A stretch of DNA of 64,000 bases from an uncultured Lachnospiraceae bacterium (GCA_947625775.1 CANQPM010000002.1:1-64000); one strand, 5' to 3'; counted from the first letter of the stretch, positions 20,893 to 30,067 are shown. Numbers and translations: made by a program. Notes: a model not told the origin generated them from the letters alone.

Positions 20893-21804
20893 TTATTTGG
20901 TTATTTCAGCAAATGCGTAGCTTTTCAGCACCTTGTTCCACACCTCGTAAGCTTTGCTGTTTTCATGGACATAGTGGTCGGAGGTATATTCTGGGCGCAG
21001 CCCCATATCATCGCCCATCAGGTATTCTGAAAGATTTACATAGCCCCACCCTGACGCCTGGCACACATTCTGCAAAAGCAGATTGGCGACTTGAATATTG
21101 TAATTATTAAGGCCGCTTGAGGATACGTCGGACATTACGCAGGGAATTGATATTATGTGTATCTGTACGTCAGGTCTTTTTTCAAGTATGCGTGAAACAA
21201 GCGTCTGCATATTTTGGACATATTTTTCAGGTGAGGTTATGCCCAAATCATTTACGCCAAAGCAGATGAAAACCTTGTTTACGTCGGTCATCTGCGCGAT
21301 TGCGTTTTCCACGTATTCAGCCTTTCCGTTGAAAAGCGGCATTACGTTTGAGTGCTTTGTCAGGGCGTTTTCTGATATTGCCACTGTGGCGGAGCAGCTT
21401 ACCCTGGCTAGAAAATATGTCGTGTCGGTTTTTATCGAATCGCTGTGCTTTTCACAATACTGCTTGAAGCCTACGGTAATCGAATCTCCCACAAACACGG
21501 AATTTGAAAAAAACGCGTTCTCGGAAATCATTCCGCTGTTTAATATCTGATTGTACTTGTCAACATCAATGAGCCCTACGGTAAAGCTGTCAACAAGATA
21601 AGTGTACAGCTCCTCGGTAAGGCTTGCAGGAAGGACATCTGCAGAGAGCGATGCGCCTGTAAGCGGCTGTATAGTTGCGCTTTGGGTGGTTGGCGCAGGC
21701 AGCGGCACAGGAAATTCCTCCTCTGCAGATACCGTGGCTGGCGCTATAATCATCGCAAACAAAAACATTAGGATTAATGAACGCGTGTAGACAGTTTTTT
21801 TCAT
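20893..21804 (-). CDS. Secreted SGNH/GDSL-type hydrolase
   Basis: Signal peptide; VFVGDSITVG block I, FICFGVNDLG block III, SDHYVHENSKAY. Confidence 0.8.
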   Translation of the reverse strand: MKKTVYTRSLILMFLFAMIIAPATVSAEEEFPVPLPAPTTQSATIQPLTGASLSADVLPASLTEELYTYLVDSFTVGLIDVDKYNQILNSGMISENAFFSNSVFVGDSITVGFKQYCEKHSDSIKTDTTYFLARVSCSATVAISENALTKHSNVMPLFNGKAEYVENAIAQMTDVNKVFICFGVNDLGITSPEKYVQNMQTLVSRILEKRPDVQIHIISIPCVMSDVSSSGLNNYNIQVANLLLQNVCQASGWGYVNLSEYLMGDDMGLRPEYTSDHYVHENSKAYEVWNKVLKSYAFAEITK

Positions 21805-22137
21805 AAATCTTTCATTCCTTTACGTTTTTATTACAATTTTATTAACAATCCTATTATAATTACAAACAGTTAAAAAGTCAAATAAAGAAAGCGAATTAAT
21901 GGAAAATTAATATTGGGAGTCGCATTATGCGTCAAAAGTTTTAGAAAAGATTGACAAAAAAATTGCTGCGGTTTGTTGTGGTTTGTAATAATTAAGGAAA
22001 AAGTAAAGACTGCGGTAAAAGGGCATAAAAGTATTATTCCATGGAAAAACCACAAGTTTGCCAACCGCATAATAAGTTTTGACAGTTTCCTTCAATTTAT
22101 TCTTTACAACCCCAGAACTATAACGGTATAATAAACT

Positions 22138-22572
22138 TATGCCATAGAGTATTCCAGAAACACGGAAAGCCAGGAAGAAAGAAACCTGATAGATGCCATA
22201 TTTGAAGTAAGCGTAGCAGCCAATAAAGAGGTAGTCGAAGAACTTGTGAGAGGAGATGAGGCTATGTGCCAGGCGCTGATGGAGATAATGAAACCAGAGA
22301 TTGATGAAATAGTGACTATGGCGGTACTGCAGGAATGCAGGAAGACCGCTGAACGCGTAGAAAAGGAAACCGCCGAACGAGTAGAGAAGGAAACCGCTGA
22401 ACGAGTAGAGAAGGAAACCGCTGAACGAGTAGAGAAGGAAACTGCTGAACGTACAATAAAGGCAGCAGTCAAAAGCCTGCGCCGTTTTAATGCCAGTGAT
22501 GCCGACATTAAAACAGCGCTGGTGGAGGATTACGGCATACCAGAGCAGGAGGCTCTCTCGTATTTGAAATAA
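22138..22572 (+). pseudogene. 5'-truncated copy of the PD-(D/E)XK-nuclease-like family (C-terminal region only)
   Basis: AIEYSRNTESQEERNLIDAIFEVSVAANKEVVEELVRGDEAMCQALMEIMKPEIDEI... aligns to the C-terminal part of 47602-48489 and 48582-49517; N-terminal nuclease core missing. Confidence 0.8.
22351..22446 (+). repeat. Four tandem 24-bp repeats encoding ERVEKETA
   Basis: gaacg(a/c)gtaga(g/a)aaggaaac(c/t)gc(c/t) x4. Confidence 0.95.
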
Positions 22573-22702
22573 AACAAAACGGGGGCTGTCGTGATAATTA
22601 TGACTAAAGTATCGGAAAAATTTCATAAAGGCACATACAAGAGGAAACTTTTTAGTTTATGAGGTAAAGCAGGTTAACAAAGGTACACAAGGAGGTAATA
22701 GT

Positions 22703-23536
22703 ATGACAGAAAGAGAATTTGAAGATTTAATATTTGATATGGAAAACAAATGGACATCTATGTTTGAGAAGGGAAAACACGATGAAGCGTGGAAGATACT
22801 TAGGGACGCTTGGGATTTGCTGCCAGAACCAAAATATAAACATCCAATGAGTTGGTGGGTTGTAATAGGTTTTGTAAAGTATGGCATAGAAACGAAACAG
22901 TTTGATTATGCAGAAAAGTTTTTAGGTATATTATTTATATGCGATTTAGACAGGGCAGATTCAGATGACAGGGAATTTTTGGCTGGAAGGCTGGCATATG
23001 CAAAGGGTGACATAGATATTGCCAAAGAACTTTTTGCACGTTCGTTGGAAAAAGGCGGAAGCCGTGGCTGTATGATGCAAAAAGAAAACCGAATATACAA
23101 GGAGCTTGTACAGGGAAAGAGAAAAACCGCAAAATCAAAGAGTAAATTACCGGCTGACAAGCTGATTGATAAGGCGGATGAAGCACTGAACAAAGGAAAA
23201 TATGAGGAAGCTGAAGAATTATATCTGCAGGGGCTTGATAAAATAGATGATTTTGAAAGTGACGAGATAGAACGGTATTACCGGAATGCATATGCGGGGC
23301 TTGGGGACTGCTGTTTTTGGAAAAAAGAATATGAAAATGCCAAAAACTATTACTTTGACGCATATAATTACGATTATTCCAACCCATATATAAATATGTG
23401 CATTGGTAAGTGTTTTGTATTTCTCCAAGATGAGAAAAATGCAAAGGAATACCTGATGAGGGCGTATTCAATGGCAGGAGAGGGCATTTTTAGAGGAAAT
23501 GAGCCGCTTTTTGATATCATAAAGGATATGATATAA
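22703..23536 (+). CDS. TPR-like repeat protein
   Basis: Helical repeats: LIDKADEALNKGKYEEAEELYLQGLDKI..YRNAYAGLGDCCFWKKEYENAKNYYFDAYNYDY; aaggaggtaata SD. Confidence 0.7.
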   Translation: MTEREFEDLIFDMENKWTSMFEKGKHDEAWKILRDAWDLLPEPKYKHPMSWWVVIGFVKYGIETKQFDYAEKFLGILFICDLDRADSDDREFLAGRLAYAKGDIDIAKELFARSLEKGGSRGCMMQKENRIYKELVQGKRKTAKSKSKLPADKLIDKADEALNKGKYEEAEELYLQGLDKIDDFESDEIERYYRNAYAGLGDCCFWKKEYENAKNYYFDAYNYDYSNPYINMCIGKCFVFLQDEKNAKEYLMRAYSMAGEGIFRGNEPLFDIIKDMI

Positions 23537-23562
23537 TTCTATTTTTGACAGTTCATAAAAGC

Positions 23563-23608
23563 AGAACACTTCGCAGCCTCAGTGTTTATGTGGGCTGTGA
23601 AGTGTTCT
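23563..23608 (+). terminator. Intrinsic terminator
   Basis: agaacacttcgcagcc ... gggctgtgaagtgttct then tgtttttt. Confidence 0.75.
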
Positions 23609-23613
23609 TGTTT

Positions 23614-23881
23614 TTTCAGATGGAGATGGGAGAGACATTCCGAATCTGTGGGATGTGGGCAGGCGCGTGTCTCTGCCTCAAGTTTGGAAAGGGGAAATAT
23701 GTTATGTCAATGATAGGTATTTTTGGCTCTCTTTGAGTTCTTCAAGGAAGAATACGAAATCGATGTTTGGCGAGAAGCCGAATTTAAAGAAATTGCAGAG
23801 CGCTGGCGTGACATAATAGGGGACTTTGATATGATTGTTCAAGTTGACGACAGTGTTATGAATATTATTTTAGATTTTTAA
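23614..23881 (+). pseudogene. Decayed coding remnant(s) in different frames
   Basis: Coding-like segments DIPNLWDVGRRVSLPQVWKGEICYVNDRYFWLSLS... and FFKEEYEIDVWREAEFKEIAERWRDIIGDFDMIVQVDDSVMNIILDF* lie in different frames without starts. Confidence 0.4.
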
Positions 23882-23902
23882 ACAAGTGAAGCAAACAACC
23901 AT

Positions 23903-24466
23903 ATGAAAAGAATTTTATGGATGTATTGTGAGAAAGGGAAGCAGAAATTGATATATTTAAGCTTGTCAGAAAATTGTGGTTTTAAATTAAGGTTTGATAG
24001 CCGTAATATAAACAGATTTACTATGTGTAAGTTAATGTTTGTAACCAATGAACAGGAAAAAGAAATATATGAGGATTATATATACATATTTATAGAGAAT
24101 ATATTAGGTCGAATTTGCAATATTCCAAGCCTAAAGCTAGATTCTCTTTTTGGAAAAATTGGGAAATGGCAGGAATATTATTATTATGATACGGCGTATG
24201 TAGAAAAACATTCCAGTGAGATTGAATTTATGGAGGGGGCATTATTTTTAAGCGCTGAAAAATATGGTATATTTTTGTATGAGTACAAGGGGGACATATG
24301 GATGGAACTAAATAAAGGTTTTAGTGAATTTAGTGGATTTACCCCATATGATTATTATTGCAATCCCAATAACTATAGGGTTAGTTTGAATAAAATATCT
24401 GAAAAGAAGATATGGGAATGGAAAAACACATTAGAACAGTATAGTAATTTATGCCGTGTCAGATAA
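23903..24466 (+). CDS. Hypothetical protein (187 aa)
   Basis: ORF only; weak start context. Confidence 0.4.
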   Translation: MKRILWMYCEKGKQKLIYLSLSENCGFKLRFDSRNINRFTMCKLMFVTNEQEKEIYEDYIYIFIENILGRICNIPSLKLDSLFGKIGKWQEYYYYDTAYVEKHSSEIEFMEGALFLSAEKYGIFLYEYKGDIWMELNKGFSEFSGFTPYDYYCNPNNYRVSLNKISEKKIWEWKNTLEQYSNLCRVR

Positions 24467-24654
24467 TCAAAGGTTTGGGACTTTGCGCCAGTACAGTGGG
24501 AGAACAGGGAGGGCGGCTTTTTGCCCTGCATATGAATGTAACGAAGGAGTGTATATGAATTATGCGAATAACAAAACTTATATGAAAATATAGATTACTT
24601 TACAAAATAGGAGAAGACGATGGAAAAGGTAAACGTTTGTATGCAAAAAAATAA

Positions 24655-24683
24655 TTGACGAGAATTTATTTTATATCTATAAT
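24655..24683 (+). promoter_or_regulatory. Sigma-A-type promoter upstream of LysR gene
   Basis: TTGACG - 17 bp - TATAAT. Confidence 0.75.
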
Positions 24684-24719
24684 AAAATCTATAGGCGTAC
24701 TATGAAAAGCGAAATAATT

Positions 24720-24745
24720 GCGGATGCACAGCATCCGCTGTTTTT
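24720..24745 (+). terminator. Intrinsic terminator/attenuator in the LysR leader
   Basis: gcggatgc aca gcatccgc tgtttttct, shortly after the promoter. Confidence 0.65.
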
Positions 24746-24827
24746 CTATGTGGGCTGCGCAAAAGGCAGTTATCTAATACGCAGTGCATATGGCAGGCAA
24801 ATATAAAATATTGGAGAACATAACGCA

Positions 24828-25733
24828 ATGAATATCAATCAGATAAAATACGTGCTTGCAGTGGCAAATTCATCTTCAATGAGGGAGGCCTCAACAAGAC
24901 TCTATATATCACAGCCAGCGCTTTCAGCAAGCATTCACGAGCTTGAAGAAGAACTGGGAATACTGATTTTCGAGAGGACAAATAAGGGAATCTCCCTGAC
25001 TGATGAGGGAAGGGAGTTTATTTCCTATGCCCAAAAAGCGGTAGGGCAGTATGAAATTCTGGAGGACAGGTATCTGTCAAAGGACAGCGGCAAGGAAAGA
25101 TTTTCCGTATCCACGCAGCATTACAATTTTTCCATAAAGGCATTCACTGATACCATACGGAGCATGGAGCCTGAAAAATATGTGTTTTCCATACACGAAA
25201 CAAAGACAAAAGAAGTGTTAGAGGACGTGCAAAGCTTAAAAAGCGAAATAGGCATTATATCATTTTCCAGCTCAAATGAAAATGTGATTAAGAAGCTGTT
25301 TAAGGATTACCAGCTTGAATTTGTGCCGCTGATGAAGCGCGATACATATATTTACGTATGGAAAAACCACAAGTTTGCCAACCGCAAGACAATATCGCTG
25401 GCGGAGCTGAAGGAATACCCCTGCGTTTCATTTGACCAGACGAATGACGGCAGCTTTTACCTCACTGAGGAGGCAATGGCGGATTATGATTTCGACAAGA
25501 TGATAAAGTCTGACGACCGCGCGACCACGATGGAGATTATCGCAGAGCTTGGGGGGTACTCTGTCGGCTCGGGAATGCTTTCGGGTGATGACGCGATTTT
25601 GAAAGGGCTGGTGTCCATAAAGCTCAAAGAGGAGGATCCGCTTATCATAGGCTACATTACACGGAAAGGAATTACATTGTCCGCATACGGGAAAAAATAT
25701 GTTGAGGAGCTTTTAAAGTATAAGGAATTATAG
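24828..25733 (+). CDS. LysR-family transcriptional regulator
   Basis: MNINQIKYVLAVANSSSMREASTRLYISQPALSASIHELEEELGILIFERTNKGISLTDEG HTH. Confidence 0.92.
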   Translation: MNINQIKYVLAVANSSSMREASTRLYISQPALSASIHELEEELGILIFERTNKGISLTDEGREFISYAQKAVGQYEILEDRYLSKDSGKERFSVSTQHYNFSIKAFTDTIRSMEPEKYVFSIHETKTKEVLEDVQSLKSEIGIISFSSSNENVIKKLFKDYQLEFVPLMKRDTYIYVWKNHKFANRKTISLAELKEYPCVSFDQTNDGSFYLTEEAMADYDFDKMIKSDDRATTMEIIAELGGYSVGSGMLSGDDAILKGLVSIKLKEEDPLIIGYITRKGITLSAYGKKYVEELLKYKEL

Positions 25734-25750
25734 TAGCGATAACCAAAACT

Positions 25751-25816
25751 TATCACTAACGATAAAATCAACCGAATTTTCAAAACCAAATCTTAGTGAT
25801 ATGATAATCACAACAA
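25751..25816 (+). promoter_or_regulatory. Inverted repeats upstream of transporter operon; candidate LysR operator
   Basis: tatcactaa (25751-25759) / ttagtgata (25793-25801); ttatc-N6-gataa and gtgat-N6-atcac palindromes. Confidence 0.5.
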
Positions 25817-25836
25817 AGGCGAAGGAGGTGCAGATT

Positions 25837-25881
25837 TTGAGAAATACATGTTTTTGTTGTATGAAGGGCACAGTATATTAG
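25837..25881 (+). CDS. Candidate Cys-rich leader peptide MRNTCFCCMKGTVY
   Basis: gaaggaggtg SD, TTG start, 14 sense codons incl. UGU UUU UGU UGU, TAG stop; precedes sulfur/polar amino-acid transporter operon. Confidence 0.55.
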   Translation: MRNTCFCCMKGTVY

Positions 25882-25990
25882 GCAGAACAAATATTATTTA
25901 AAAGATAGGCATATGCGAAAAAAATCAGACGGTTTAGAACACGTTTCGCAATTACCTAATCATTTAAAAAGAGGAAAAGAGGAGAGCATT

Positions 25991-27679
25991 ATGAAAAAGA
26001 GCATTTTCAGGAAACTTATTACAGGAGCGCTGACTTTGGGAGTAGGAATATCCGTACTCACAGGCTGCGGGCAGACGCAAACGCAGAGCCAGGAAGCAGA
26101 CAATACGTCAGACGCTTCAAACAGGGTTTACAGAACCGTTGATGAGATTAAAGACAGTGGCGAGATTAATATCGGCGTTTTCTCAGACAAAAATCCTTTC
26201 GGATATGTCGATGAAAATGGCGATTATCAGGGATATGACGTGTACTTTGCCAACAGAATCGGAGAAGACCTCGGAGTAAACATCAATTATGTATCGACCG
26301 AAGCGGCAAGCAGGGTTGAATATCTTGAAACTGGCAAAGTGGACATTGTACTCGCAAACTTTACAGTGACAGATGAGAGGGCGGAAAAAGTTGATTTCGC
26401 GCTTCCTTATATGAATGTGGCGCTCGGCGTTGTTTCACATGAGGACAATGTTATTGAAGATTTAGACCAGATTTCACCAGACGACCAGATAATCGTGATT
26501 TCAGGAACTACGGCGGAAACATATCTGGAAAAGAATTATCCCGACATAAAGCTTCAGAAGTTCGATACCTATGCCTCCGCCAAGACAGCATTTGAAAACG
26601 GTACTGGCGTAGCATGGGCAAACGACAATACTGAGGTAATCGCATACTCACTTGAAAATGAAGGCTATGTAGTAGGAATCCCCTCGCTAGGAAGCCAGGA
26701 CACCATAGCTCCAGCAGTTTCAAAGGGAAACAGCTCGCTTCTTGAGTGGCTGAACAGCGAGATTGAAGCATTAGGCAGTGAACAGTTTTTCCATACCGAC
26801 TATGAAGCGACGCTGCTTGATACATATGGCGCAGAATATGAAGATACGCTTGTCGTAGAGGGCGGAAAGCCCGCTCAGTCTGATACTTCAGCACAATCAT
26901 CAGAAACGGAAACAGCCGCGCTTGACATTGTACCTGGAAACGGCGAGACTATAAAGATTGCCGCATCACCTATTCCGCATGCGGAGATATTGCAAAAAGC
27001 GGCGGAAATACTCAAGGATTACGGATATGAGCTTGACATAGTGGAATTTGAGGATTATGTCCAGCCAAATCTGGTAGTGGAATCTGGAGAATTTGACGCA
27101 AACTATATGCAGCACATTCCTTATCTGGAAAGCTTCAATGAGGAGCAGGGGACACATATCGTGAGCGCTGGAGGAATCCACTATGAGCCTTTCGGAATAT
27201 ATCCTGGTACAAAGAAAAGCTTAGACGAGATATCAGACGGAGACAAGATAGCAATCCCCAATGACACCACAAATGAAGCGAGGGCGCTTCTTCTCCTGCA
27301 GGATAACGGGCTTCTCACATTAAACGACGGCGCAGGGCTTACAGCCACGGTAAATGACATCAAAGACAACCCGCACAATATCGAGTTTGTGGAGCTTGAA
27401 GCCGCGCAGGTTGCAAGAGTTATTGATGAAGTCGAATACGTCGTATTAAACGGCAATTACGCGCTTGAAGCGGGATATTCAGTAAGCAAGGATTCCATTG
27501 CATATGAGGCAAACGACTCCATCGCGGCGCAGACCTATGTGAACATTATCGGAGTTAAGGAGGGAAATGAGAATACAGACAAGATAAAGGCATTGGTTAC
27601 GGTTCTTAAATCCGACGACATTAAGAAGTTTATTGAGGACACATATGACGGAGCTGTGATTTTCTTTGAGGAACAGTAA
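25991..27679 (+). CDS. Fused substrate-binding lipoprotein: polar amino-acid SBP (SBP_bac_3 type) + MetQ/NlpA type
   Basis: LTGCGQ lipobox; first half GEINIGVFSDKNPFGYVDENGDYQGYDVYFANRI; second half IKIAASPIPHAEILQKAAEILKDYGYELDIVEFEDYVQPN; Ser/Thr linker between. Confidence 0.9.
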   Translation: MKKSIFRKLITGALTLGVGISVLTGCGQTQTQSQEADNTSDASNRVYRTVDEIKDSGEINIGVFSDKNPFGYVDENGDYQGYDVYFANRIGEDLGVNINYVSTEAASRVEYLETGKVDIVLANFTVTDERAEKVDFALPYMNVALGVVSHEDNVIEDLDQISPDDQIIVISGTTAETYLEKNYPDIKLQKFDTYASAKTAFENGTGVAWANDNTEVIAYSLENEGYVVGIPSLGSQDTIAPAVSKGNSSLLEWLNSEIEALGSEQFFHTDYEATLLDTYGAEYEDTLVVEGGKPAQSDTSAQSSETETAALDIVPGNGETIKIAASPIPHAEILQKAAEILKDYGYELDIVEFEDYVQPNLVVESGEFDANYMQHIPYLESFNEEQGTHIVSAGGIHYEPFGIYPGTKKSLDEISDGDKIAIPNDTTNEARALLLLQDNGLLTLNDGAGLTATVNDIKDNPHNIEFVELEAAQVARVIDEVEYVVLNGNYALEAGYSVSKDSIAYEANDSIAAQTYVNIIGVKEGNENTDKIKALVTVLKSDDIKKFIEDTYDGAVIFFEEQ

Positions 27680-27733
27680 TGAAAAACAGGGAGAGGCGTA
27701 AAAGTCTCTCCCTATTATATAAGGTGGTGGGCT

Positions 27734-28747
27734 ATGGCTGCAGTTGAGATAAAAAATCTTACGAAAAATTTTGATATAGAAGGGCATACCGTCACGGCGC
27801 TCAGCAACGTGTGCCTGACGATTGAAAAGGGAGATATATTCGGAGTTATCGGAATGTCGGGCGCGGGGAAAAGCACCCTTGTACGTTCCATCAATTTTTT
27901 GGAAAAACCGACAGACGGAAGCGTATATATTGATGGCGTTGACCTCGGAACTCTCTCGGAGCGTGAGCTGCGCAGGATGCGCTCGCGAATCGGGATGATT
28001 TTCCAAAACTTTAACCTCCTCGAGCAGAAAAACGTTATCGACAATGTATGCTTTCCATTAGAGATAAACGGCACTAAGCGCAAGGAGGCAAAAAAACGGG
28101 CATTGGAGCTTCTCGGACTTGTAAAGCTTGAAGATAAGGCAAAAGCTTATCCTTCCCAATTATCGGGCGGACAAAAACAGCGTGTCGCAATAGCCCGTGC
28201 GCTTGCGACAGATCCACAGCTTCTCTTATGTGATGAGGCGACAAGTGCGCTAGATCCGCAGACGACAGGCTCTATTCTGGAATTGATAAGGGAAATCAAC
28301 GAAAAACTTGGCATAACCGTAGTGATCATAACGCATCAGATGTCCGTAGTGACTGACATTTGTAAAAAAGTGGCGATTATAGACAACGGAAGACTGGTTG
28401 AGGAAGGGCTTGTGGAGGAAATCTTCAGCGCCCCGAAATCAGACGCGGCAAGAGAGCTTTTATCAGGGAAAAAGGTTTCTTACAAACCGCTGGAAAAACT
28501 GGAGGAAGGGCGCAGGATAAGAATTGTTTTCAGGGAAAACTCAGCCTATGAGCCAGTGATCGCCAATTTGATCTTAAAGCTGCAAATTCCCATAAACATT
28601 CTCAAAGCCGAAACCCAAAATGTCGGCGGCAAGGCAGTCGGCGAGATGATTCTTGGATTGCCCGACAACAGCAATCAGCAGGAGGATATTATCCTTGAAT
28701 TAAAAAATGCGGGGCTTACCGTGACGGAGGTGCATGAAAATGAATGA
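27734..28747 (+). CDS. metN: Methionine-type ABC transporter ATP-binding protein with C-terminal NIL domain
   Basis: Walker A GMSGAGKST, LSGGQKQR; FGVIGMSGAGKSTLVRSINFLEKPT; NIL-like C-terminus. Confidence 0.9.
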   Translation: MAAVEIKNLTKNFDIEGHTVTALSNVCLTIEKGDIFGVIGMSGAGKSTLVRSINFLEKPTDGSVYIDGVDLGTLSERELRRMRSRIGMIFQNFNLLEQKNVIDNVCFPLEINGTKRKEAKKRALELLGLVKLEDKAKAYPSQLSGGQKQRVAIARALATDPQLLLCDEATSALDPQTTGSILELIREINEKLGITVVIITHQMSVVTDICKKVAIIDNGRLVEEGLVEEIFSAPKSDAARELLSGKKVSYKPLEKLEEGRRIRIVFRENSAYEPVIANLILKLQIPINILKAETQNVGGKAVGEMILGLPDNSNQQEDIILELKNAGLTVTEVHENE

Positions 28748-29399
28748 GAACGTAATAGCAATGCTTATAAGCGGAATAGGAGAAACCCTATACATGACGC
28801 TTGGCTCTGTGATTATCGGATATGTTATCGGGCTTCCGCTTGGGATTTTATTATATGTTTCAGGGAAAAACGGATTAAGACCGTGCATGCCGCTCTATCG
28901 TGCGCTTGATTTTATATGCAATATTATAAGGAGTATTCCGTTTCTCATTCTGCTTATATTGCTAATTCCGTTTACAAGGCTGCTCGTAGGGCAAAGCTAC
29001 GGCTCAACGGCTACGATCGTGCCGCTCGTCGTATGCGCCGCGCCATATATCGCAAGAGTGGTGGAAGCCTCCCTGACAGACGTTGACGCGGGCGTTATTG
29101 AAGCGGCTAAAGCCATGGGAGCAAGCAATATGCAGATTATCTGCAGGGTGCTTCTGGTTGAGGCAAAGACATCACTTATTACGGGCTTTACAATCACGAC
29201 AGGGCTGCTTTTAGGATATTCAGCAATGTCGGGAACTGTCGGCGGCGGCGGTCTGGGAGATATCGCAGTACGTTACGGATATTACAGATGGCAGACGGAT
29301 ATTATGGTTATCACGGTAATTCTGCTGATTATAATTTTTCAGATCATACAGACTGTCGGCATGAAAATATCAAAAAAACTTGACCACAGAAAGCGGTAA
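28734..29399 (+). CDS. metI: Methionine-type ABC transporter permease
   Basis: SGIGETLYMTLGSVIIGYVIGLPLGILL; GAAKAMGAS EAA motif. Confidence 0.9.
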   Translation: MKMNENVIAMLISGIGETLYMTLGSVIIGYVIGLPLGILLYVSGKNGLRPCMPLYRALDFICNIIRSIPFLILLILLIPFTRLLVGQSYGSTATIVPLVVCAAPYIARVVEASLTDVDAGVIEAAKAMGASNMQIICRVLLVEAKTSLITGFTITTGLLLGYSAMSGTVGGGGLGDIAVRYGYYRWQTDIMVITVILLIIIFQIIQTVGMKISKKLDHRKR

Positions 29400-29404
29400 T
29401 ATTC

Positions 29405-30064
29405 ATGAATGTAGATGTTTTAATTTCGTATTTTCCAAGATACGCCGAGGCGTTCCTGCTTACATTGAGAATCGGCTGGCTGGGGATTTTATTATCGGCT
29501 GCGATAGGGATTGTTTCAGCATTCACAATGTATTTTAAGCTTCCTGTGCTCTCGCGCATTGCGGGCGCATATGTCGAAATATTCCGCAACACGCCGCTGC
29601 TTGTACAGCTGTTTTTTGTATATTTTGGAATGCCTAAGCTGGGATTTGCCATTTCTGCCGAAACGTGCGGCATTGTCGGCATTGGGCTTCTTGGTGGCAG
29701 CTATATGTCGGAGGCTTTGAGAAGCAGCCTTAATGCAGTCCCCGCGTCACAGGCGGAGAGTGCTGAAGCGCTCGGAATGACACATTTTCAGGCTTTTTGG
29801 CTGGTAATATTTCCAGAGGCTTTGGTCTTGAGCGTGCCTGCAGTCGTGGCAAACGTAATTTTTCTGTTAAAGGAAACCAGCGTTTTTTCGGCAATCAGCC
29901 TTATGGATTTGATGTTTACGGCAAAGGATCTTATTGGGCTTTACTACGATACGACAGAGGCGCTTTTTATGCTTGTCGTGTTTTATATCATAATGCTTGT
30001 CCCCGTGTCGGCGGCAGGCAGCGTGCTTGAAAGAAAAGCAAGGCATAAAATGTTTGGAGAATAA
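29405..30064 (+). CDS. Polar amino-acid ABC transporter permease
   Basis: YVEIFRNTPLLVQLFFVYFGMPKLG; EALGMTHFQAF. Confidence 0.9.
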   Translation: MNVDVLISYFPRYAEAFLLTLRIGWLGILLSAAIGIVSAFTMYFKLPVLSRIAGAYVEIFRNTPLLVQLFFVYFGMPKLGFAISAETCGIVGIGLLGGSYMSEALRSSLNAVPASQAESAEALGMTHFQAFWLVIFPEALVLSVPAVVANVIFLLKETSVFSAISLMDLMFTAKDLIGLYYDTTEALFMLVVFYIIMLVPVSAAGSVLERKARHKMFGE

Positions 30065-30067
30065 AAG

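Noticed and set aside
22351-22446. Possible CRISPR-like array
   Set aside because: Repeats are contiguous 24-bp coding units without spacers; protein coiled-coil repeats, not CRISPR. No CRISPR array or cas gene seen in the window.
27688-27713. agggagag/ctctccct hairpin after the fused SBP gene
   Set aside because: Lacks a clear U-tract; likely an mRNA-stabilising or partial-termination stem common after SBP genes, not a distinctive finding.
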